A stretch of DNA of 64,000 nt from Pararhodobacter zhoushanensis. GTDB lineage: Bacteria; Pseudomonadota; Alphaproteobacteria; Rhodobacterales; Rhodobacteraceae. A program made the translations under genes and the position numbers. The DNA is taken from contig NZ_JAPDFL010000001.1 in the NCBI RefSeq assembly GCF_025949695.1, positions 2,049,501 to 2,113,500 on the forward strand, read 5' to 3'. This document shows, piece by piece, positions 31,894 to 39,202 of this stretch; the first letter of the stretch is position 1, and every line of letters begins with the position of its first letter. The notes below the pieces were generated by a model. That model was not told the DNA's origin and made no database searches. It worked only from the letters and a program-made list of their open reading frames with translations.

Positions 31894-32643
31894 ATGGCTG
31901 ATCCTGACGATTCCCCCTCGCAACGACGGCTCGCGGAGCTTGCCGCGCTGGCGCAGCAGATTGCGGCAGTGCAGGGCATCGGGGCAGAGAACGGGCCGCT
32001 GCCGTCCCCCGCGCCGCTGGCCCCGCTGCCGCAGATGACACTGGCGCGCGGGCGGGTGCATGAGCTGACCGGCCCGGCCCGCACCACGCTGGCGGCGCTG
32101 GCGGCAGCGGTGGCGCAGGGGGAGGGGCCGGTGGTGTGGCTGCGGCCGGGCTGGCGGAACGAACAACTCTGCCCGCAGGGGCTGCGCGCGCTGTTGCCCG
32201 ATCCGGGCGCGCTGATCGTGGTGCCCTGCGCCAAACCGGTGGATGTGCTGTGGAGCCTGGAAGAGGCGCTGCGCGCGGGCTGCGTGGCGCTGGTGCTGGC
32301 CGAACTGGCCGACGCCCCCGACCTGCGCGCCCTGCGCCGCCTGCATCTGGCGGCGGGCGAGGGGCTGGCGCGCAACCGTCAGGCCGGGCGCGTGCTGCCG
32401 GCGCCGCTGGGGCTGGTGATGGCCTGCGACAGCGCCGACAGCCGCATTGCGGGGGTGGAAAGCCGCTGGGCGCTGCACCCGCTGGCGCCGACACCGGACG
32501 CCCGCCGACAGCGCTGGCGGCTGGACCGGTTGCTGACCCGCAGCCAACCGCCGCGCGACTGGGAAATCGACGGCGGCCCGCTGCCCGAGGGCACGTCCTG
32601 CATGCCGCTGGGCGCTGATGAGACCCTGAGCGAGGTTGCGTGA
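31894..32643 (+). CDS. imuA: ImuA-like (RecA/SulA-related) SOS protein
   Basis: 249 residues. 'MTLARGRVHELTGPARTTLAALAAAV', 'GPVVWLRPGWRNEQLCPQGLRALLPDPG' (in parts) and 'LWSLEEALRAGCVALVLAEL' followed by 'LRRLHLAAGEG' match ImuA, which with ImuB and DnaE2 carries out error-prone repair. The usual imuB and dnaE2 do not follow: the next 220 bases hold an intergenic repeat and then nusB in the opposite direction. It is therefore an orphan or a divergent paralogue. Regulation by LexA is supported by the box just upstream. Confidence 0.78.
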   Translation: MADPDDSPSQRRLAELAALAQQIAAVQGIGAENGPLPSPAPLAPLPQMTLARGRVHELTGPARTTLAALAAAVAQGEGPVVWLRPGWRNEQLCPQGLRALLPDPGALIVVPCAKPVDVLWSLEEALRAGCVALVLAELADAPDLRALRRLHLAAGEGLARNRQAGRVLPAPLGLVMACDSADSRIAGVESRWALHPLAPTPDARRQRWRLDRLLTRSQPPRDWEIDGGPLPEGTSCMPLGADETLSEVA

Positions 32644-32739
32644 CCGCGCGGAGAGCCCTGCGGGCTCACGCCGTTAAGTGCGTTTGAGGGGCGCTGCCCC
32701 TCTGGCGCGTGCCGCGCCATTCACCCCGGGATATTTGGG

Positions 32740-32854
32740 GACAGATGAGGCGCATGGTTAACAAAACCTTATCATCTGTCTGAAAATACCCTCGGGGGGT
32801 GAATTCGCTGAAAGCGAAGAGGGGGGCAGAAGGCCCCCTTGCCCCGGTCCCGGA
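32740..32854. repeat. intergenic repeat, copy 1 (second copy at 55196-55290)
   Basis: A 32-base core (32749-32780; starts GGCGCATGGTTAAC, ends TCATCTGTC) is identical to 55196-55227. In this copy GACAGATGA (32740-32748) pairs perfectly with TCATCTGTC (32772-32780). Shared GGGGGGTGAATT and a G/C-run hairpin (GGGGGGC..GCCCCC) follow in both copies. It sits between the convergent imuA-like and nusB genes. Looks like a dispersed palindromic intergenic repeat. Confidence 0.85.
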
Positions 32855-32866
32855 CCCGCGCTGACG

Positions 32867-33331
32867 TCAGAAGGCTTCGGGCCGGATCTCGTGCGCCATG
32901 TGGTCGAGCACGGCGTTGACGAATTTGGACTCGCGGCCTTCGGGAAAGAAGGCCTGCGCGATCTGGACGAATTCGGTGATCACCACGCGCGGCGGGGTGT
33001 CGGTTTCGGCCATTTCAGCCCCGGCGGCGCGGAAGAGGGCGCGCAGGGTGGGGTCGATGCGGGCGATGGGCCATTTGGCGACCAGCGCGCGGTCGGTGAG
33101 CTGGTCGATCTTGCCTTGCCGGTCGACCGCCAGATCCACCAGTTTGCGAAACAGCGGCACGTCGGCGTCGACCCAGTTTTCTTCCTCGGTCTCGGCCCCG
33201 ATGCGGTGGGTTTCGAACTCGGCGCGGACCTGCTCGACCGTCTGGCCCGAGATTTCCATCTGGAACAGCGCCTGAACGGCGTAGAACCGGGCGGCGGCGC
33301 GTTTGGCGCGTTTGTCGTTGGGCGCGCTCAT
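32867..33331 (-). CDS. nusB: transcription antitermination factor NusB
   Basis: 154 residues. 'RAAARFYAVQALFQMEISG', 'IDPTLRALFRAAGAEM' and 'VVITEFVQIAQAFFPEGRESKFVNAVLDHM' (in parts) are NusB signatures. NusB with NusE (S10) binds boxA RNA for rRNA antitermination. It is third in the ribB-ribH-nusB operon, overlapping ribH by 4 bases, a conserved rhodobacterial arrangement. Confidence 0.96.
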   Translation of the reverse strand: MSAPNDKRAKRAAARFYAVQALFQMEISGQTVEQVRAEFETHRIGAETEEENWVDADVPLFRKLVDLAVDRQGKIDQLTDRALVAKWPIARIDPTLRALFRAAGAEMAETDTPPRVVITEFVQIAQAFFPEGRESKFVNAVLDHMAHEIRPEAF

Positions 33332-33867
33332 GCGTCAGAGCCTCCGTCAGCCATCAGCACAGAGTCGCCTGCCGGACGAAAGCCGACGGTGCCGCGTGCG
33401 CCGCCCCAGCGGCGTTGCAGGGCGATCAGGTGCAGCGCGGCCGCGGCCGCGCCGCCGCCCTTGTTCTGGTCCTTGGGATCGGCGCGGACGATAGCCTGCT
33501 CGATGGTTTCCACCGTCAGGATGCCATTGCCCAGACACGCGCCTTGCAGGCCCAGCAGGGTCAGCGCGCGCGAGCTGTCGTTGCACACGGTGTCGTAATG
33601 CGTGGTTTCCCCACGGATGACGCAACCCAGCGCCACAAAGCCGTCGAAATTGGCCATGCGATGTGCCTGACCAATCGCGGCGGGCACTTCCAGCGCGCCC
33701 GGCACTTCGATCAGCTCATGCGTCGCGCCGGCCTCGTCCAGGGTTGCGCGGGCACCGGCGATCATCATGTCGGCGATGTCGCGGTAATAGGGCGCGACGA
33801 CGATCAGCAGCTTGACCGGCTTGTCAAAGCGCGGCAGCGGCAGGGTATAGTGGCTGGCTCCGGCCAT
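33328..33867 (-). CDS. ribH: 6,7-dimethyl-8-ribityllumazine synthase
   Basis: 179 residues. 'LLIVVAPYYRDIADMMIAGARATL' at the start, 'VPGALEVPAAI' for the substrate site, and 'GFVALGCVIRGETTHYDTVCND' with the catalytic His region are RibH motifs. It joins the pyrimidine and the dihydroxybutanone phosphate from RibB in riboflavin synthesis. The gene follows ribB by 3 bases. Confidence 0.96.
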   Translation of the reverse strand: MAGASHYTLPLPRFDKPVKLLIVVAPYYRDIADMMIAGARATLDEAGATHELIEVPGALEVPAAIGQAHRMANFDGFVALGCVIRGETTHYDTVCNDSSRALTLLGLQGACLGNGILTVETIEQAIVRADPKDQNKGGGAAAAALHLIALQRRWGGARGTVGFRPAGDSVLMADGGSDA

Positions 33868-33870
33868 GGC

Positions 33871-34989
33871 TCACTCCTTGGGAATGGGGCGGGTGCCCGC
33901 AATGCTGAGCCCGTAGGCCTCGAGTCCCACCACACGCGGGGTGGGCGAATTGGTCGCCAAGGTTAGCACATGCAGGCCAAGCGCGGCGAGGATCTGCGCC
34001 CCCAGACCGTATTGGCGCAGGGTACTGGGCGAGGCACCTTCGTCCAGAGCGAGGGTCATCGCCGTGTCGCGCAGCAGCACGACAACGCCGCGCCCTTCGG
34101 CCGCGATCATCTTCATCGCGCAGCGCAGGTCGCCCGCGTGGTCCGCGCCGATGCCCAGCACGTCCTCGAGCGGGTTGAGCTGGTGCATGCGCACCAGAAC
34201 CGGCTCGGGCGTGGTCAGATCGCCCATGGTCAACACGACGTGCTCGGCGCCCTGGGTCTGGTCGGTGAAGACCCGCATCGACCAGTCGCCGCCATGCGCC
34301 GAGGTCACGGCGCGTTGGGCGGTTTCGCGCACCAGATTGTCGTGGCGGCGGCGATAGGCGATCAGGTCGCTGATCGTGCCGATCTTGAGGCCATGCATCT
34401 GGGCAAAGGCGATCAGGTCGGGCAGGCGGGCCATTTCGCCGTCGCCCTTCATGATCTCGCAGATCACGCCTGACGCGTTCAGCCCCGCCAGCCGCGAAAT
34501 ATCGACGGCCGCTTCGGTATGCCCTGCGCGCACCAGCACGCCGCCCTCGCGGGCGCGCAGCGGAAACACATGGCCCGGCGTGGCGATGTCGGCACCGGTT
34601 TTGGACGGGTCGATGGCCACGGCGACAGTGCGCGCGCGGTCATAGGCCGAGATCCCGGTGGTGACGCCTTCACGCGCTTCGATCGACACCGTAAAGGCGG
34701 TCTCGTGGCGCGAGGCGTTGTTGGTGGACATGAGCGGCAGGCCCAGCGCGTCGATCCGGTGCCCCGGCATCGACAGGCAGATCAGCCCGCGGCCATGGGT
34801 CGCCATGAAATTGATCGCCTCGGGCGTGGCCATCTGGGCCGGGATCACCAGATCGCCTTCGTTCTCGCGATCCTCGTGGTCGACCAGAATGAACATCCGT
34901 CCATTGCGGGCCTCGTCGATGATTTCTTCGATCGACGAGATGGCTTCGCGCCAGTTGTCCTCGACCGGGCCGGGCTTTTCGTAATCCAT
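33871..34989 (-). CDS. ribB: 3,4-dihydroxy-2-butanone 4-phosphate synthase with degenerate RibA-like domain
   Basis: 372 residues from ATG ([18 protein letters not shown]). The first 210 residues are RibB: '[21 protein letters not shown]', '[11 protein letters not shown]', '[18 protein letters not shown]', '[14 protein letters not shown]' with acidic and His metal ligands. The C-terminal part resembles GTP cyclohydrolase II ('[20 protein letters not shown]') but lacks the three zinc cysteines of RibA, so that activity is not expected. This fits the RibBX type. Confidence 0.92.
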   Translation of the reverse strand: MDYEKPGPVEDNWREAISSIEEIIDEARNGRMFILVDHEDRENEGDLVIPAQMATPEAINFMATHGRGLICLSMPGHRIDALGLPLMSTNNASRHETAFTVSIEAREGVTTGISAYDRARTVAVAIDPSKTGADIATPGHVFPLRAREGGVLVRAGHTEAAVDISRLAGLNASGVICEIMKGDGEMARLPDLIAFAQMHGLKIGTISDLIAYRRRHDNLVRETAQRAVTSAHGGDWSMRVFTDQTQGAEHVVLTMGDLTTPEPVLVRMHQLNPLEDVLGIGADHAGDLRCAMKMIAAEGRGVVVLLRDTAMTLALDEGASPSTLRQYGLGAQILAALGLHVLTLATNSPTPRVVGLEAYGLSIAGTRPIPKE

Positions 34990-35225
34990 CGCGCGCTCCT
35001 GTCCGCTTGATGTGCAGATAGCGCAAGGCAGAGGCAGGTGAAAGGGGGCGAGGGGTGCTACGTGGCGGTGCTGCGCGCATTGCAGGCCCCGCTTGGTAGA
35101 CAAGAGACGAAAACCGTGATCAATCCTGCCCTGTTTTGCGGACAGGCAGCTTTCGGCAGCGGCCTGCCATGGACCCGGAAATGATGCCCCGCAGGGGCAA
35201 GACGATACAACGGACGGCCCCGAGC

Positions 35226-35942
35226 ATGCAGAGCTATACCATTTTCGCCTACCATCTTTGTACCTACACCTGGGCGCTGGCCTATGCGGCGATCATCTAT
35301 CGGGGGTTCAAGGACAAGTCCTACGGCATGCCGATTGTCGCGCTGACGCTGAACCTGGCCTGGGAGCTGGTGTTTGCGCTGCTGATCCCGCCCTATGGCA
35401 GCGCCGATGCGACGCTGATCCCGCATGGCGGGCTGAAGGCGCAGATGATCTTTCTGGTCTGGGCGACGCTGGATGTGGTGATCCTGTATACGTATTTCAA
35501 ATACGGCTACAAATACTTCGCCGAGAAATACAATGTCAGCCGGCGCGCGTGGGTCGCGTTCACCATCGCGATGCTGATCTTCTCGTTCTTCATCATGTAT
35601 AACGGCGGCAATTTCCTGCGCCAGTTCACGCTGTATTTCAACAACGATCAGATCGAGGCCGCCAAGGTCATCGCCTTCATCCAGAACGCGCTGATGTCGA
35701 TCTCGTTCATCGCGATGTACTACATGCGGGGCAACACCGAAGGGCAAAGCTTTACCATCGCCTGGGCCAAGTGGATCGGCTCGTCGATGACCGGTGGGAT
35801 CATCTATACGATCACCCATGCCGACGACGGCGCGTTTGTAATCACCTTCATCGCGGCGATCTTTGTGGCGGATGTGTACTACATGTTCCTGATGTACCGC
35901 GCGCTGAAACGTCAAGGGATCAACCCCTGGACGCGGTTCTGA
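35226..35942 (+). CDS. seven-helix membrane protein resembling Pyr4/PaxB-type terpene cyclases
   Basis: 238 residues from ATG (MQSYTIFAYHLCTYTWALAY) with about seven membrane helices. Features shared, to my recollection, with the membrane-bound Pyr4/PaxB terpene cyclase family are Asn-x-x-Trp-Glu in helix 2 ('LTLNLAWELVF'), Trp-x-x-x-Asp in helix 3 ('VWATLDVVILYTY'), a Gln/Ser helix followed by 'GQSFTIAWAKWIGSS', and a late Asp ('FVADVYYMF'). No prenyltransferase lies nearby, and the neighbours are photoreceptor genes. The family call is inference. Confidence 0.5.
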   Translation: MQSYTIFAYHLCTYTWALAYAAIIYRGFKDKSYGMPIVALTLNLAWELVFALLIPPYGSADATLIPHGGLKAQMIFLVWATLDVVILYTYFKYGYKYFAEKYNVSRRAWVAFTIAMLIFSFFIMYNGGNFLRQFTLYFNNDQIEAAKVIAFIQNALMSISFIAMYYMRGNTEGQSFTIAWAKWIGSSMTGGIIYTITHADDGAFVITFIAAIFVADVYYMFLMYRALKRQGINPWTRF

Positions 35943-35969
35943 CACGGCAAAGCCGGCGCGTGGGGTGAC

Positions 35970-36360
35970 TCACGCGCCGCTTTTGTGCTGGGCAAACGCC
36001 GCCTTGAGCGAGGCTGCCGAGAACGGCTTTTGCACGATGGGGCAGGGCGGATAGACCTCGACGAGCTCAGCCGAGGCACCATAGCCGGTGGCCAGCACGA
36101 ACGGCACGCCCTTGGCATGCAGGGCTTCGGCCACGGGAACGGACTGTTCCTCGCCCAGATTGACATCGAGCAGCGCCAGATCGACCGGGTTGTTGGCGAT
36201 CCAGTCCAGTGCGGCGGCAACGCTGGCGACGATCTTGACCTCGGACGCGCCCAGATCCTCAAGGATGCCAGCCGCGTCCATGGCGATGATCAGCGTATCC
36301 TCAAGCACCAGCGCCTTGCCCGCGATGCCGGACTTGCGCGCAGGTTCGAGCGCCGGGGGG
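35970..36360 (-). CDS. response-regulator receiver domain, probably the detached C-terminus of the phytochrome
   Basis: About 125 residues of receiver domain: 'GKALVLEDTLIIAMDAAGIL', phosphoacceptor Asp in 'DLALLDVNLG', Thr in 'PFVLATGYG' and Lys in 'CPIVQKPFS'. It has no clear start codon of its own. The upstream kinase frame reaches a run of six G on the plus strand (36355-36360); one extra base would fuse '...APAAPPALEPARKSGIAG' directly onto this domain. A hybrid phytochrome kinase-receiver protein is therefore the likely intact form. Confidence 0.75.
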
Positions 36361-38518
36361 CGGCTGGTGCGGCATCGGTGCTGCGGATTTCGGTGATCGC
36401 GGTGGGCGGCAGGCGGAACTGTGCCTCGACCCCTGACATCCGGTAGGAAATCTGTGCATCGCCGCGCAGCTCGTGCGGGATGGAATTCTCGATGATCGTG
36501 GAGCCAAAGCCGCGCCGTTTGGGGGGCGATACCGGCGGGCCGCCGCGCTCGACCCAATCGATGAGCAGCCCGCCCGAGCTGTCGCTACGCAGCGTGATCT
36601 GGAGGCGGCCCGACTGGTCGCAGAGCGCGCCGTATTTCATCGAGTTGGTCGCCATCTCATGCAGCACCAGCGCCATCGTCGTATAGGCACGCGGGGTGAT
36701 CATCGCGTCGGGGCCGGTGATGTGCACGCGCTCGGTCTTGTCGTCGGCATAGGCGGCAAATTCGCAGGAGATCAGCGAGATCAGCGAGCTGGGCTCCCAA
36801 TGCTCGGCGGTCAGCTGGTCATGCGCGCGGGCCAGTGCCTGTATGCGACCGTCCAGATTGTCGGTGAATTCCTCCAGCGTGCGCGCCGACGAGCGCGACT
36901 GGGCCAGCAAGCCGCGCATCAGGTTGAGGATGTTGCGCACCCGGTGGTTCAGCTCGGAAATCAGCAGCTCTTGCTGTTCCTGCGCGCGCTTGCGCTCAAG
37001 ACTGGTGGCCTCGGTGATCTTCAGGAAGATCTCCAGCAGCACCGTGCGCAGGATTTCCGCCGCGTGGATCTGCTGACCGGACCACGGCGCGCTGCGCCCC
37101 TGAGCCGTTTCGCGCCACACATCGAAGCTTTTGCGCGGGGTCAGGCGCACGCCGTTGGGGCCGATGCTGACCGGCTTGGACGGATCGCCTGCCCAATCGA
37201 TCGTCTCGAGCACCGGGCGGCGCGAGAGCAGCAGATAGTCGCGCGGGCGCTTGGAGATCGGAATCGCCAGAATGCCCGCGACCCGGTCCTGATAATCGCG
37301 CGCCGTGTCATGCACCTTGCCCAGACACTCGCTGGCGAACACGCCCGAGCCGATGGAGCGGTCCAGAAACCGGGCCAGCGCGCGGGCTTCTTCTTCGCTG
37401 AGTGCGGTGCCGGTGGCGCTGTAGGTGCCATCTTCGATCAGCGCGAGGCCGTCATGCGGGATGACGCCGCGAATATCCTCGGACGCAAACAGCAGGCTTT
37501 CCGACAGCGCGCGGCCATCGGCCATATGGCTCATCAACAGGGTCTGCAGGCGGCCGGTCTGTTGCTCGGCTTCCTTGCGGGCGCGGTCTTCGAAGCTGGT
37601 CAGCTCATACGAGAAGATATGCCCGAACATCTCGATCGCGGTGCGGCGCTCGTAGTCGATATAGCGCGGGCTGTGGTGGTGGCAGGCAAACAGGCCCCAC
37701 AGCTTGCCCTCTTTCATGATCGACACCGACATCGAGGCCTGAACGCCCATGTTGGTCAGATATTCGATATGGATCGGCGATACCGCGCGGGTCACGGCCA
37801 GCGACAGGTCCAGCGGACGGCCCGACAGGTCAATGCCCGGATGGATCGGGCTGCCGGTGTCGCTGACATCGGCGATCAGCCGCAAGAGCGAGCGTTGATA
37901 GAGCGCGCGGGCCTGCACCGGAATGTCCGAGGCCGGGAACATCATCCCGTCGTATTTCTGCCGCCCGTCCGAGCGGATTTCGGCGATGACCTTGCCCGAA
38001 TGATCGGGCTGGAACTGATAGACCATCACGCTGTCAAAGCCCGACAGCGCCTGCAATCCGCGCGCCGCGTCCATCGCCAGCATGCGCAGGCTGCCATTGC
38101 GGCGCACGGCAGCGATCTGGGGATACACCTCGGTCATCACGTCGCGCCCGCTGGCGGCACGCTTGGGCTCGAACTCGACGATCAGATGCGTGCCGGATTG
38201 GTGGATCGACACGTCAAACGCCCGCCCGTTGGCGCGCATCACCACGCCAAACAGCCGCACCACGCCATCGGGGGTCTGCACGCTGCGCAGCGTCTCGCGG
38301 ATGCGGGCGAACCCGTCGGACACGATCAGCGCGGTCAGGGGCGCGCCGAGCGCCTGCTCGACCTCTACCCCCAGAATATCGGGCAGGTTGGCCGAGGCAT
38401 GCTGCACGATCCAGTCGGACGAGACAGCCACCAGCGCGCCATAGGCTTGCACACGGCCCAGCTGGTGGATCGGTTCGCGGTCACAGTTGGTCAGATCGAC
38501 AGGGGTGGAAGGCATCAT
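36290..38518 (-). CDS. bphP: bacteriophytochrome HWE histidine kinase (C-terminus frameshifted)
   Basis: 742 residues as read. The biliverdin-binding Cys is C12 ('LTNCDREPIHQLGRVQAYG'); PAS (about 20-120), GAF with 'MMFPASDIPVQARALY' and 'LWGLFACHHHSPRYI', then a PHY domain. The kinase is of the HWE class: H-box 'ISELNHRVRNILNLMRGLLA', N-box 'LHEMATNSMKYGAL', and 'WVERGGPPV'. It senses red/far-red light and autophosphorylates. The last about 30 residues after 'EIRSTDAAPAAP' appear out of frame. It overlaps bphO by 4 bases. Confidence 0.93.
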   Translation of the reverse strand: MMPSTPVDLTNCDREPIHQLGRVQAYGALVAVSSDWIVQHASANLPDILGVEVEQALGAPLTALIVSDGFARIRETLRSVQTPDGVVRLFGVVMRANGRAFDVSIHQSGTHLIVEFEPKRAASGRDVMTEVYPQIAAVRRNGSLRMLAMDAARGLQALSGFDSVMVYQFQPDHSGKVIAEIRSDGRQKYDGMMFPASDIPVQARALYQRSLLRLIADVSDTGSPIHPGIDLSGRPLDLSLAVTRAVSPIHIEYLTNMGVQASMSVSIMKEGKLWGLFACHHHSPRYIDYERRTAIEMFGHIFSYELTSFEDRARKEAEQQTGRLQTLLMSHMADGRALSESLLFASEDIRGVIPHDGLALIEDGTYSATGTALSEEEARALARFLDRSIGSGVFASECLGKVHDTARDYQDRVAGILAIPISKRPRDYLLLSRRPVLETIDWAGDPSKPVSIGPNGVRLTPRKSFDVWRETAQGRSAPWSGQQIHAAEILRTVLLEIFLKITEATSLERKRAQEQQELLISELNHRVRNILNLMRGLLAQSRSSARTLEEFTDNLDGRIQALARAHDQLTAEHWEPSSLISLISCEFAAYADDKTERVHITGPDAMITPRAYTTMALVLHEMATNSMKYGALCDQSGRLQITLRSDSSGGLLIDWVERGGPPVSPPKRRGFGSTIIENSIPHELRGDAQISYRMSGVEAQFRLPPTAITEIRSTDAAPAAPRRSNLRASPASRARRWCLRIR

Positions 38519-39069
38519 AATGCAGCAACTTTTTCAGGGGTGTCTTGCCGGCGAGCGGCCTGCTGGAACAGCGAGAAAGCGGTGTTGGTATCGGCGATGA
38601 TCGTCGCCGCGCGGGCCGAGGCCGGGTCGATGACGTCAAGCGCCGCGCAATGCGCGCGCCATAGGTCGGGCTGCGGCGACAGCTGGAAATAGGCCGGGAG
38701 GGCGCTGGGCGGCTGATCGGCAAAGATCTGGCGGCGCAGCACCTCGGTGCCCAGCCGCGAGCCGAGGATCAGGTAATCGACCGCCAGCGGGTCCAGCCCC
38801 CGCAAGGGCTGCGCGGGGTGCGCAGTTGTTCCGGTGGCCGCGAGATCAGCATCGAGGCGGGCGATCAGATCGTGCAACACGGGCGTGCAGATCAGCGCCG
38901 CAGGGTCAACACTGCAAAAGACCGCCCACAACCCGGCGCGCTGGGTCGCCAGAAACCACGGCAGGTGCCCGATGGGAGAGGCGGTGAAACGGGCGAGGTC
39001 ATGCTCGGTGGCCACGTGCTGGGCCTGCGTCTGCTGACGCAGCTCGTGTCGAAAAGAGAGACGTGTCAA
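38515..39069 (-). CDS. bphO: heme oxygenase (biliverdin-producing) for the phytochrome
   Basis: 184 residues. 'LRQQTQAQHVATEHDLARF' holds the proximal His, and 'DYLILGSRLGTEVLRRQIF' the distal helix with the G-S-x-x-G pattern of BphO/HmuO enzymes. It opens heme to biliverdin IX-alpha, the chromophore of the overlapping bphP. First gene of the bphO-bphP unit, on the minus strand. Confidence 0.93.
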   Translation of the reverse strand: MTRLSFRHELRQQTQAQHVATEHDLARFTASPIGHLPWFLATQRAGLWAVFCSVDPAALICTPVLHDLIARLDADLAATGTTAHPAQPLRGLDPLAVDYLILGSRLGTEVLRRQIFADQPPSALPAYFQLSPQPDLWRAHCAALDVIDPASARAATIIADTNTAFSLFQQAARRQDTPEKVAAL

Positions 39070-39202
39070 AATAGGCCGACCCTTTGTGCACCTTGGCTTT
39101 CAAAGCGTTTCACAATTGAGAGTCGCAAAACGTTGAACCCAACGTTGACGGACTGCAAAAGGTTCCGCCCCGGGCAAAGATTTTTCCAATAAAACGTAAG
39201 TT

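Noticed and set aside
34990-35225. FMN riboswitch before ribB
   Set aside because: The conserved RFN segments (for example AGGGCGGGGTGAAA-like and CCGGCGGT) were not found in the 236 bases upstream.
36473-38692. 739-codon plus-strand frame
   Set aside because: Exact antisense shadow of bphP, which has unambiguous phytochrome and kinase motifs.
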